38,997 nucleotides of DNA, taken from Patescibacteria group bacterium. Its GTDB lineage: Bacteria > Patescibacteriota > Patescibacteriia > SCPX01. The notes beneath the pieces were generated by a model. That model ran no database searches. It saw nothing but the letters and a program-made list of their open reading frames with translations, and was not told where the DNA came from. Shown piece after piece: positions 31,730 through 37,775 of the stretch. The translations under genes were made by a program, and so were the position numbers. Where the stretch lies: the NCBI GenBank assembly GCA_004298615.1, contig SCPX01000075.1:1-38997 (forward strand). The letters are read 5' to 3'. How positions within the stretch are numbered: position 1 is the stretch's first letter; each line of letters begins with the position of its first letter.

Positions 31730-31758
31730 AGCGTACCATATATGCCGAAAAAAAGCAA
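31730..31758 (-). promoter_or_regulatory. rpsO promoter
   Basis: Minus strand TTGCTT, 17 nt, TACGCT with TGG before it. Predicted start about 31723. Confidence 0.65.
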
Positions 31759-31779
31759 GCGTCGCAAATTTAGACGGCC

Positions 31780-31808
31780 TTGCGCGATTTTAAATTAAGT
31801 AGTATACT
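31780..31808 (+). promoter_or_regulatory. Promoter of the carbonic-anhydrase-like gene
   Basis: TTGCGC, 17 nt, TATACT. Leader of about 180 nt with hairpins TTGGTT/AACCAA, CCGCGTAC/GTATGCGG (31878-31903 region) and CGCTCGTC/GATGAGCG with loop GGAT (about 31903-31923). Confidence 0.6.
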
Positions 31809-31994
31809 GTCTTTTGGTTTTTAACCAATTCGTTCTTTTACAGTCAGTGCAGATGATTTTATCTTCCAAACGAAGACCGCGTACTCCTTGGTATGCGGCC
31901 CCGCTCGTCGGATGATGAGCGTTTTAGTTTAGAGCATAAATATCGTCTGCAATATATAAACACGGAGTAATAACCAAAACAAGGAGGTGTAAAG

Positions 31995-32525
31995 ATGCTT
32001 AACGAAGCGGAGAAGTTGTTGATTGCTGATTGGAAGGGTAAAAACGTTTTGAAAGATGTTTCTGCCGATCTTGAGCAGGAAGGTGTGATCTTGGTTTGCT
32101 GCAGCGATGGCCATCGGTTTGGCGAAATGTTTTGCCACCTTCAGAATTTTACAGAGAATATTCATGCTTTGGCTCTTAATGGCGGCGCGCTCGGTATGGG
32201 ATTCCCCATAAAGTTCTTTTTTCGTAAAAGAGCTTTGCGGCGCAATATTCAGGAAGCTGTAGACATGAAAGGGTGGCGACACATTGTTGTCTCATCACAT
32301 TGGCCTTGCGGAATTGCAACAAGTAACAAACTAACACTTCCGGAGGTATTAAAAAGGACCGTTAATGCCTCAAATTACATAAAAACTCGCATACGCGGCG
32401 AGAATATCGAGGTTTTTCCTCATCTTCATGTTGATTTTAGGATTCTTCCTGAAAAAGAAAAAGGCAATCAGCGGACCTACGAAATCTGCCATCATCGCAT
32501 CAAAGAGCTCGCCCTTGCCTATTAG
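31995..32525 (+). CDS. Beta-carbonic-anhydrase-fold protein
   Basis: A 176-aa protein with the zinc-ligand pattern of beta carbonic anhydrases: VCCSDGHRF (C-x-D, residues about 35-41) and, about 65 residues later, VVSSHWPCGIATS (H-x-x-C-G). Between them ALNGGALGMG corresponds to the family RNAGA segment, and AVDMKGWRHIVV to the strand before the His. The usual C-S-D-S-R Arg is replaced by a shifted Arg, so catalysis is uncertain. A strong SD AAGGAGGTG sits 7 nt before the ATG. Single gene with own promoter, long structured leader and terminator. Confidence 0.6.
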   Translation: MLNEAEKLLIADWKGKNVLKDVSADLEQEGVILVCCSDGHRFGEMFCHLQNFTENIHALALNGGALGMGFPIKFFFRKRALRRNIQEAVDMKGWRHIVVSSHWPCGIATSNKLTLPEVLKRTVNASNYIKTRIRGENIEVFPHLHVDFRILPEKEKGNQRTYEICHHRIKELALAY

Positions 32526-32552
32526 AGAAGGTTCTCCGTTTGTTTCCATTTG

Positions 32553-32588
32553 CCCCGGCGTCTTTATACGGCCGGGGTTGTTTTTTTT
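32553..32588 (+). terminator. Terminator after the carbonic-anhydrase-like gene
   Basis: CCCCGGC/GCCGGGG stem followed by T-rich TTGTTTTTTTT. The T-run overlaps the -35 of the next tRNA promoter. Confidence 0.85.
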
Positions 32589-32606
32589 AAAAAAATGTTG
32601 TAGGAT
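32578..32606 (+). promoter_or_regulatory. Promoter of tRNA-Arg(TCT)/tRNA-His
   Basis: TTGTTT, 17 nt, TAGGAT; tRNA starts 13 nt downstream. Confidence 0.6.
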
Positions 32607-32618
32607 AGAAAAACAATA

Positions 32619-32690
32619 GCCCCTATAGTTCAATGGATAGAATAGCTCCCTTCTAAGGAGTAGATCGAGGTTCGATTCCTCGCGGGGGCA
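32619..32690 (+). tRNA. tRNA-Arg (anticodon TCT)
   Basis: Acceptor GCCCCTA with CGGGGGC (one weak pair), anticodon stem GCTCC/GGAGT, loop CTTCTAA, T-loop TTCGATT. CCA is not encoded. Confidence 0.92.
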
Positions 32691-32700
32691 AAAATTATAT

Positions 32701-32775
32701 GGTGGCTATGGTGTAGTAGCAGCACAGAGGCCTGTGAAGCCTTTAGTGAGGGAGCGTAACCCTCTAGCCACCCCA
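32701..32775 (+). tRNA. tRNA-His (anticodon GTG) with non-canonical elbow
   Basis: Acceptor GTGGCTA/TAGCCAC plus an encoded extra 5' G opposite C73, as in bacterial tRNA-His, and encoded CCA. Anticodon loop CTGTGAA. The T-loop is AGCGTAA instead of TTCRANN, and the D-loop TAGTAGCAG lacks the GG pair. T54-A58 appears swapped to A54-T58, while C56 and one G for the 19-56 pair remain. Confidence 0.88.
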
Positions 32776-32788
32776 ATAAATGATATTC

Positions 32789-32817
32789 AAACCGCCCCGA
32801 AAGGGGCGGTTTTATTT
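32789..32817. terminator. Terminator shared by tRNA-His (+) and dinB (-), copy A
   Basis: AAACCGCCCC/GGGGCGGTTT with GAAA tetraloop and TTTATTTT. The preceding CCCCAATAAATGATATTC is duplicated, with few changes, before the terminator at 35547. Confidence 0.88.
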
Positions 32818-32824
32818 TAAGATA

Positions 32825-34141
32825 TTAATTTACTTCCCCTAAAAACATCGGGATGGCGAGACGCTTGCGCTTGGTCTCGCCTTTGAACAATGCGGCTTTG
32901 CGCGCGGGAGCGATTCCCCTGTCCCCTTCGTGGCCAGAAAATCTATGCGCGGAAAAACTTGATCCCAAAAAGAGCGTGTGTTTTCCGTATTTTTCTTTTA
33001 TTTTATCCACCCCCTCGTACAGCCGCGTCATTTTTTCAACGATAAGATGCGAGCCGAACAAATCCATCTGCGAATTTTCCTGATTTTCCAAATTCAGAAG
33101 AATGACGCCCGTTGAACGGTATTGTCTATTTCGTTTGAACAATTCTTTAAACGCCGGTTCAATAATTTTAATGACTTCGTTTGGAAACGCCGTCGCCCTT
33201 GAAAATCTTGTCTCCAGTCCGCTGTCCCGAAAATCCTGCGTTCGCAAAAAAATGACCGCTCCTCTGGCCGCTTGTCTGTAACGCCTTGCCTTAATGCAGG
33301 CGTTTTCAATATTCTTTGACAATTGCGCAAAGATGAAGCGCTCGTCATTTGACGGCGGAGTAAAGGTTTTAACTTTCTGAATTGATTGATAGCTTTCTTT
33401 TTCCTTCGTATCAACGGCGAGAACGGAGCGTCCGTTGAGCTCCTCCCATATTTCTTTGAATGGTTTTATCATTTTTTTCTCAATCCACTCTTTTGATTTT
33501 CGCGCGAAATCAAGCGCGGTTCGGATTCCGTATTTATTCAACAACGCCGTTGTTTGATGACCGATGCCCCACACTTTTTCAACGGGAAGTTTTGCGAGAT
33601 AGAGATGAATATCTTTTCCGGGAATAACAGTCAGCCCGGATGGCTTTTTCCATTTGGAGCCGATCTTGGCAACCACTTTGGTAGGCGCAAGGCCGATGGA
33701 AAAAGTAAACCCGAGCTCTAAATCCAAATCGCGCTTTATTTGTTCGGCAATTTGAGCGTAAGACATGCGAAGGGGCCTTTGCAGGCCCGTAAGATCGGCA
33801 AAGCACTCGTCTATGCTGTATTCTTCCACATCGGGCGTGTATCGCCTCACTATTGAAAAAAATCGCTTGGAAAGAAGGCTGTAGGTCTCATAATCTGACG
33901 GCAAAATTATGTCTTCGGGGCAGATTTTTTTAATTTCAAATATTCTCATACCCCGCGCCACCCCCCGCGCTTTCGCTTCATAGCTCATGGAAGCGGCGAT
34001 GCCCCGCTCTTTGCCCGTGACGACGGGCTTTCCTTTGAGCGCCGGATTCCTGGACTGCTCGCAGGACGCAAAAAAAGCATCGCCATCTATGTGCAGGATG
34101 GCGCGGGGAAATGTCCCGATTGCGAGAGGAGAATTCTCCAT
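32825..34141 (-). CDS. dinB: Y-family DNA polymerase (DinB/Pol IV)
   Basis: A 438-aa translesion polymerase. Catalytic acidic residues are in LHIDGDAFFASCEQ (first Asp, steric-gate region) and VEEYSIDECFADL (SIDE motif); FSIGLAPTKVVAKIGSKWKKP and PVEKVWGIGHQT (thumb HhH) follow, then a little-finger domain. A QMDLFG segment (about residue 365) resembles the beta-clamp binding motif. ATG 34141 overlaps the lexA stop (TGATG), so the polymerase is translated from the lexA transcript and under SOS control. Longer than typical DinB, with about 60 extra C-terminal residues. Confidence 0.94.
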   Translation of the reverse strand: MENSPLAIGTFPRAILHIDGDAFFASCEQSRNPALKGKPVVTGKERGIAASMSYEAKARGVARGMRIFEIKKICPEDIILPSDYETYSLLSKRFFSIVRRYTPDVEEYSIDECFADLTGLQRPLRMSYAQIAEQIKRDLDLELGFTFSIGLAPTKVVAKIGSKWKKPSGLTVIPGKDIHLYLAKLPVEKVWGIGHQTTALLNKYGIRTALDFARKSKEWIEKKMIKPFKEIWEELNGRSVLAVDTKEKESYQSIQKVKTFTPPSNDERFIFAQLSKNIENACIKARRYRQAARGAVIFLRTQDFRDSGLETRFSRATAFPNEVIKIIEPAFKELFKRNRQYRSTGVILLNLENQENSQMDLFGSHLIVEKMTRLYEGVDKIKEKYGKHTLFLGSSFSAHRFSGHEGDRGIAPARKAALFKGETKRKRLAIPMFLGEVN

Positions 34142-34710
34142 CAATATTTTCTGATAACGGCGATGACTACCGCCGCTATGTTTAATGTTTCTTTGGCGAC
34201 GATCGGCTTATATCTTTCATTCGCCGCCTCCAAAAATGCTTTGCCCCCTTTTTTCCGCAAATATTTCATTGTCCATTGTCCGTCCACTTCCGCCAGCACG
34301 ATTTCTCCTTCTTTGGCATTGCTTCGGCGCTCAACAAGCACCATGTCGCCTTCCATAATCCCCGCTCCGATCATGGAATCTCCCCGAACTTTCAGCATAT
34401 AAGTCGCCTCTTTGTTTCCAATCAAATATTCGTCCAAATTCATAGTGTCCGAAAGCTCTTCTTCGGCCGGGGAAGGAAAGCCCGCCTCCACAGTCCCCAG
34501 CACTTTTGTGGAATAAAAAAGATTGCTCGGAATAATCTTGCCCGCGGTATCTTTTGCGATGAATCCGTTTGCGATAAAATGCTTTATTAGTTTGTAGGCG
34601 GAATTTCTCGATTTGTATCCCAAAAGATCGGCAAGCTCCGCATAGCTCGGCATTCGCTTGTTGTCTTGATAAAAACGCTTAAATTTATTAAATGACTCTT
34701 GCTTTTCCAT
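34141..34710 (-). CDS. lexA: LexA-type SOS repressor
   Basis: A 189-aa LexA/S24 protein. The N-terminal winged helix (FKRFYQDNKRMPSYAELADLLG then SRNSAYKLIKHF) is followed by the cleavage site (EAGFPSP, Ala-Gly), catalytic Ser in KVRGDSMIGAGI and catalytic Lys in WTMKYLRKKG. ATG 34710 was chosen because the consensus promoter places transcription start about 34712, making the mRNA leaderless. The palindrome GTGTAC-N4-GTACAC in the promoter spacer is the likely operator. It is cotranscribed with dinB and divergent from the SRAP gene. Confidence 0.93.
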   Translation of the reverse strand: MEKQESFNKFKRFYQDNKRMPSYAELADLLGYKSRNSAYKLIKHFIANGFIAKDTAGKIIPSNLFYSTKVLGTVEAGFPSPAEEELSDTMNLDEYLIGNKEATYMLKVRGDSMIGAGIMEGDMVLVERRSNAKEGEIVLAEVDGQWTMKYLRKKGGKAFLEAANERYKPIVAKETLNIAAVVIAVIRKY

Positions 34711-34718
34711 ATATACGC

Positions 34719-34747
34719 AGTATAGTGTACGATTGTACACCTGTCAA
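34719..34747 (-). promoter_or_regulatory. lexA promoter with embedded SOS operator
   Basis: Minus strand TTGACA (34742-34747), 17 nt, TATACT (34719-34724). The spacer holds the perfect palindrome GTGTAC-N4-GTACAC (34725-34740). A repressor bound there would cover both boxes and also the -35 zone of the divergent SRAP promoter. Confidence 0.82.
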
Positions 34748-34760
34748 GCAGGCGTATTTT

Positions 34761-34769
34761 TGATATACT
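34761..34769 (+). promoter_or_regulatory. SRAP gene promoter, extended -10
   Basis: TGATATACT with a poor -35. Predicted start about 34776, 3 nt before the ATG. Confidence 0.65.
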
Positions 34770-34778
34770 AAAAATGTT

Positions 34779-35441
34779 ATGTGCGGAAGATTTACTTTGG
34801 AGCCAACCGCGCGATTTTATGAGCGTTTCCAAATCGCCAATCGATTGGAGCGTATTGAACCGCGCTACAATATCGCACCCTCCCAAGAGGTGCCGATCAT
34901 TATCAAACAAAGCCCGAATAAAGTCGTGATGATGAAGTGGGGCTTAATACCGCACTGGGCGAAAGATCCTAAGATCGGATACAAAACAATAAATGCGCGA
35001 GCGGAAACAATCGCTGATAAGCCTATGTTTCGCTCGTCTCTCAAATCCAAAAGATGTCTTGTTCCGGCTAGCGGATTTTATGAATGGCAGGCAACCAAAC
35101 AAGGAAAAATTCCTCACTATATTCATTTGGATAAGGAGCCTTTATTCGCATTTGCCGGATTATATGATGTTTGGAAAAATGACAAAAAGGGGGAGATTTA
35201 TACTTTTACGATCATTACAACTTCGCCAAACGAACTGATTAAAAAAATACACGATCGCATGCCGGCGGTTTTGAAACAAAGCGATGAGGATAAATGGCTT
35301 GATACGGAAAATATTGCCGTGGAAATCGCTTTAAAAATGTTGGCGCCATATCGAGCTTCTGACATGGAGGCATATCCGATATCTCGTAAAGTCAATTCTC
35401 CAGAAAATGACACACCCGACCTTATCGTACGGACAAAGTAA
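34779..35441 (+). CDS. yedK: SRAP/HMCES (YedK) abasic-site shielding protein
   Basis: A 220-aa SRAP-domain protein that covalently captures abasic sites in single-stranded DNA through the Cys exposed after Met removal. It begins MCGRFTL with Cys2; NIAPSQ, MMKWGLIPHWA, TINARAET, RCLVPASGFYEW (catalytic Glu) and IHDRMPAVL with the His follow. All key residues are present. It is transcribed divergently from lexA-dinB across a shared operator, fitting an SOS role. The mRNA is probably leaderless. Its terminator at 35547 is a near copy of the one ending dinB. Confidence 0.94.
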   Translation: MCGRFTLEPTARFYERFQIANRLERIEPRYNIAPSQEVPIIIKQSPNKVVMMKWGLIPHWAKDPKIGYKTINARAETIADKPMFRSSLKSKRCLVPASGFYEWQATKQGKIPHYIHLDKEPLFAFAGLYDVWKNDKKGEIYTFTIITTSPNELIKKIHDRMPAVLKQSDEDKWLDTENIAVEIALKMLAPYRASDMEAYPISRKVNSPENDTPDLIVRTK

Positions 35442-35544
35442 AGTTAAAATGTGGATTTAGAGAAATTGGTCGTAATTCTTCTTTAACGCGCACCCAATCT
35501 ATAGTTCTGAGCACATCCAACCAGCGACCCCAATTAAATGACAT
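35422..35544 (-). other. Short ORF with WGR-type motif (coding status doubtful)
   Basis: A 40-codon ORF from ATG 35544, beginning MSFNWGRWLDVLRTIDW. It overlaps the SRAP 3' end by 20 nt on the other strand. A second short ORF (36722-36826, GTG start) reads CWGRFVEDIKTV, aligning with conservative changes. Either both are remnants of one small family, or they are antisense to a tRNA-like 3' end (CGACCCCA on the plus strand). Confidence 0.25.
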
Positions 35545-35546
35545 TC

Positions 35547-35571
35547 AAGCCGCCCCGAAAGGGGCGGTTTT
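35547..35571 (+). terminator. Terminator after SRAP gene, copy B
   Basis: AAGCCGCCCC/GGGGCGGTTT with GAAA loop and TTTT. With its upstream CCCCAATTAAATGACATTC it repeats copy A over about 45 nt. Confidence 0.85.
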
Positions 35572-35595
35572 GGTATGAATTTTCGCAAATGAAAA

Positions 35596-35621
35596 GCCTA
35601 CAGACATAAATGCCTGTAGGC
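35596..35621 (-). terminator. Terminator of the 79-aa gene
   Basis: GCCTACAG/CTGTAGGC, 10-nt loop, then TTTTCATTT on the minus strand. Confidence 0.75.
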
Positions 35622-35639
35622 GTGAAGCGTATTAAACTA

Positions 35640-35879
35640 TTAGTCCGTTCTAAAAACTGGCGAATCTGGCGACACCTCTCTTAGGACATTATTGAAAAAA
35701 ATATCAAGCGTGCTGATTTGCAGCCATGAAACTGGCCTTCCGTCCGTGCCAATAATTTTTTGAAAGACGACTGATTCATGTTTGATTTCATGGGCCCGTC
35801 CTATTAATGCAATTTTATGTCCGGGGACATTTGAATAAAATCGATACCATTTTCCTAATTGAATTTCTTTGATCTTCAT
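35640..35879 (-). CDS. Small orphan protein (79 aa)
   Basis: A 79-aa protein starting MKIKEIQLGKWYRFYSNVPGHKIALIGRAHE. I do not recognise a family. It is predicted mostly beta, with alternating hydrophobic residues (KWYRFYS, SVVFQKIIG), and could be a small SH3-like barrel, but that is a guess. A strong SD (AAGGAGGG) lies 5 nt before the ATG. It has its own consensus promoter (35974-36002), an 88-nt leader and a terminator, the same single-gene layout as the other SD-bearing accessory genes here. Confidence 0.7.
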   Translation of the reverse strand: MKIKEIQLGKWYRFYSNVPGHKIALIGRAHEIKHESVVFQKIIGTDGRPVSWLQISTLDIFFNNVLREVSPDSPVFRTD

Positions 35880-35973
35880 TGCTTCCCTCCTTAGTTAATA
35901 TTGGTGATTTTTATGTGCCTAATGAATTACTGTTAAGTATCGTTTTTAGATAGCAAATAAATGAACTATAATA

Positions 35974-36002
35974 ATATTATATTTTTCACGAAGAAAAGTC
36001 AA
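35974..36002 (-). promoter_or_regulatory. Promoter of the 79-aa gene
   Basis: Minus strand TTGACT, 17 nt, TAATAT. Predicted start about 35967. Confidence 0.7.
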
Positions 36003-36063
36003 TATGTGTAACATTATGTGTTATAATCTTTATATTTCTAAAAAATAATGATTGCGTACATCC

Positions 36064-36092
36064 TTGACAACCATGAAAATTCGATATACTAT
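36064..36092 (+). promoter_or_regulatory. Promoter of the 149-aa gene
   Basis: TTGACA, 17 nt, TACTAT. Another extended -10 (TGTTATAAT, 36019-36027) lies upstream. The 262-nt space between the two divergent genes holds only these signals. Confidence 0.65.
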
Positions 36093-36141
36093 GGAAGTAA
36101 ATTTGTTCTTAAAATAACCAATCACCATAGGAGGTGTCATC

Positions 36142-36591
36142 ATGAAACAAATTACACGCGAAGAAGCTCTTAAACTTTTTCCATTTATTGAAATGATATT
36201 GAAGAGACACGCAATTCAAGAATCGAGGATAAAGTTTTATTTAACGCAGTTCGATGTTAATTTTCGTAGATATTCGCTCATTGAGACAGTCAGGGAGGGT
36301 ATTAACAGTCTGCATGATAGAAGTTCTTTATTTATAGTATCGCAAAATTATTGTCATCGCGTAGGGATCGGGCGGGAATATGGAGTCGTATATGATCGAA
36401 GTGACGAAGGAGTGTATGATTCTTATCTCAATGATATTATAACATATCCAGAAGACTTAAAAGGACGGAGTGAAACAATGTCTGAAGCTCTAAAGCGCGA
36501 AGACCTAGAAAGAGCCCAGTATATCATTTTATATCGTTATGGAATAGATTTGACAGAATTTAACGAGCTTATAATAGCATCGTTAAATTGA
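36142..36591 (+). CDS. Orphan protein (149 aa)
   Basis: A 149-aa protein, MKQITREEALKLFPFIEMILKRHAIQ, with alternating helices and a central FIVSQNYCHRVGIGREYGVVYD beta segment. I do not recognise a family. No signal peptide or membrane helix is present, so it should be cytoplasmic. It has a strong SD (TAGGAGGTG) 6 nt before the ATG, a consensus promoter and a terminator 13 nt after the stop. It is a typical SD-bearing single-gene unit of this accessory region. Confidence 0.72.
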   Translation: MKQITREEALKLFPFIEMILKRHAIQESRIKFYLTQFDVNFRRYSLIETVREGINSLHDRSSLFIVSQNYCHRVGIGREYGVVYDRSDEGVYDSYLNDIITYPEDLKGRSETMSEALKREDLERAQYIILYRYGIDLTEFNELIIASLN

Positions 36592-36603
36592 ATAAATTTC
36601 ATC

Positions 36604-36637
36604 ACGCCGTTGGGGATGCTTCTCAGCGGCGTTTTAT
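36604..36637 (+). terminator. Terminator after the 149-aa gene
   Basis: ACGCCG/CGGCGT stem, long loop, followed by TTTTATATTT. Confidence 0.75.
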
Positions 36638-36816
36638 ATTTCGATTATTGACCTACGCGCTATATATTTAACACACAACATCTTATAATAATAGTGAATA
36701 GAGGGTAGGGTAATCGCTGAATTAAATTTGACCTTGTTTGTTGAGATTAAGGATGTAAATATACTCTCTTGACTGCACAAAGACAGTTTTAATATCTTCA
36801 ACGAATCGACCCCAGC

Positions 36817-36851
36817 AAAAAATCACTCACTTAATTGGCGAGTGGTTTTTT
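36817..36851. terminator. Bidirectional terminator-like hairpin
   Basis: AAAAAATCACTC / GAGTGGTTTTTT with an 11-nt loop. What transcript it ends is unclear. The interval 36638-36918 has no convincing gene; a single perfect DnaA-box 9-mer (TGTGGATAA, 36860-36868) is present. Confidence 0.7.
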
Positions 36852-36918
36852 ATTTACCCTGTGGATAACTCCTCGCTCATACCATAACCTCCGCCAACCT
36901 TAGCCAAAGCATTACCTC

Positions 36919-36946
36919 TTGACAGAATATATTGATATGTTAAACT
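36919..36946 (+). promoter_or_regulatory. Promoter of the structured ncRNA
   Basis: TTGACA, 16 nt, TAAACT with TGT before it. The predicted start, 36953, is the first base of the RNA's closing stem. Confidence 0.75.
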
Positions 36947-36952
36947 AATATC

Positions 36953-37199
36953 AAGATTGATAGCGGATAGAAGTTTGAAAATATAAGGGACGAGGAAGAA
37001 GGCATGAGGCGGTGGGAAGGATTCTCAAGTTCAAGCAATTGGACTAAAGAATCCTCCCCAACACTCTCCTTCTCAAATCAAAATTTGGTTATTTCTAAAA
37101 TAACCACAACACAATCCTCACAACAACACCAACCCCCTCCCCCTTATATCACAACCAACACAAACTTCCCAATCCACAAAAAACTATCAATCTTTTTTA
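36953..37199 (+). ncRNA. Candidate structured ncRNA, about 247 nt, rod with paired ends
   Basis: The 5' and 3' ends pair: AAGATTGATAG (36953-36963) with CTATCAATCTT (37184-37194), then GGAT/ATCC (36965-36968, 37172-37175), GAAGTTTG/CAAACTTC (36970-36977, 37161-37168) and ATATAAGGG/CCCTTATAT (36981-36989, 37141-37149). Inside, AGAAGG/CCTTCT encloses a hairpin with GGATTCT/AGAATCC and a GTTCAA-GCAA-TTGGAC tip (37029-37044); a second hairpin is GGTTATTT/AAATAACC (37087-37105). A long C/A-rich, G-poor strand remains single. The closing stem is followed by six T. I cannot match RNase P, tmRNA, SRP or 6S consensus. Possible 6S-like rod or C-rich regulator (inference). Confidence 0.7.
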
Positions 37200-37214
37200 T
37201 TTGGAAAAAATGTG

Positions 37215-37250
37215 AACCCGCTCCGACCAAAGTCGAAGCGGTTTTTTGTT
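37215..37250 (+). terminator. Second terminator downstream of the ncRNA
   Basis: AACC-GCT and CGAC/GTCG stem with a bulge, followed by TTTTTTG. Confidence 0.78.
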
Positions 37251-37278
37251 TGATGTTAGCCAAAAATATCATCAGAGC

Positions 37279-37307
37279 TGGACAAATGACGATTTTTTTG
37301 ATATAAT
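37279..37307 (+). promoter_or_regulatory. Promoter of a short transcription unit
   Basis: TGGACA, 17 nt, TATAAT with TGA before it. Predicted start about 37314. Confidence 0.72.
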
Positions 37308-37370
37308 ACAATTGAGTGTTAACCCTCCTTCGCATAAAGCTACGGAGGGCGAAGAAACAAAAATAAAATT

Positions 37371-37544
37371 ATGCAAAATTTATACAAAAAACTTCTCGCA
37401 GAAGTGCTATTATTGGAGCTCCCGCTTTTACGGGCTCCGAAACAAAAAAGGAAAAACCCATTTCGCTGGATTATTGTTGATTCATATTCTAAGCATATGG
37501 GAAACGGAGAGCATTATCATACCGCGACGCGCCTTTGGGAGTAA
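37371..37544 (+). CDS. Possible 57-aa small protein within a short transcript
   Basis: ORF MQNLYKKLLAEVLLLELPLL, basic in the middle (APKQKRKNPFRW). No family is recognised and no SD is at a useful distance; GGAGGG lies 21 nt upstream but is paired. The unit from about 37314 to 37566 has promoter and terminator and may instead be an ncRNA. In its first 45 nt CCCTCC/GGAGGG (37323-37328, 37344-37349) and TTCG/CGAA (37329-37332, 37350-37353) interleave. The ORF stop is in the terminator loop. Confidence 0.35.
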   Translation: MQNLYKKLLAEVLLLELPLLRAPKQKRKNPFRWIIVDSYSKHMGNGEHYHTATRLWE

Positions 37545-37566
37545 TTCCTATGGCGCGTTTTGTTTT
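37527..37566 (+). terminator. Terminator of the short transcription unit
   Basis: ACGCGCC/GGCGCGT (37527-37533, 37552-37558) with inner GGGA/TTCC, then TTTTGTTTT. Confidence 0.82.
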
Positions 37567-37607
37567 ATATTAGAAAAAAATATTTTCGGTACGGAAATTT
37601 ATAAAAT

Positions 37608-37769
37608 ATGAAAGACAATAAGCAAGCCATTGATCAAATAATGCATATTATGGAGGATTTTCGCGCCAAAGTGTCTAAAGTGCGATCCGAATACCGCACC
37701 AAAATTGCGGCAATATTGAAGCGCATTGATGATCAAAAACTGAAAGAAATTAGAAATAAATTGAAATAA
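37608..37769 (+). CDS. Small helical protein (53 aa)
   Basis: A 53-codon ORF starting MKDNKQAIDQIMHIMEDFRA and ending RNKLK, entirely predicted helix with heptad-like hydrophobics and a basic tail. I do not recognise a family. There is no SD. It ends 6 nt before the next start, so the two are probably cotranscribed. It follows a terminator; no clear promoter is seen in the 40-nt gap, so start of transcription is unresolved. Confidence 0.5.
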   Translation: MKDNKQAIDQIMHIMEDFRAKVSKVRSEYRTKIAAILKRIDDQKLKEIRNKLK

Positions 37770-37775
37770 GCCCTT

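Noticed and set aside
36860-36868. DnaA box TGTGGATAA
   Set aside because: A single 9-mer is compatible with chance, and no cluster or AT-rich unwinding element accompanies it.
37004-37306. 100-codon ORF over the ncRNA
   Set aside because: Its composition is odd, it has no SD, and it runs through two terminators and a promoter. The RNA pairing explains the sequence better.
37246-37611. 121-codon ORF
   Set aside because: It spans a promoter and a terminator; the 57-codon frame inside one transcript is a better, still weak, candidate.
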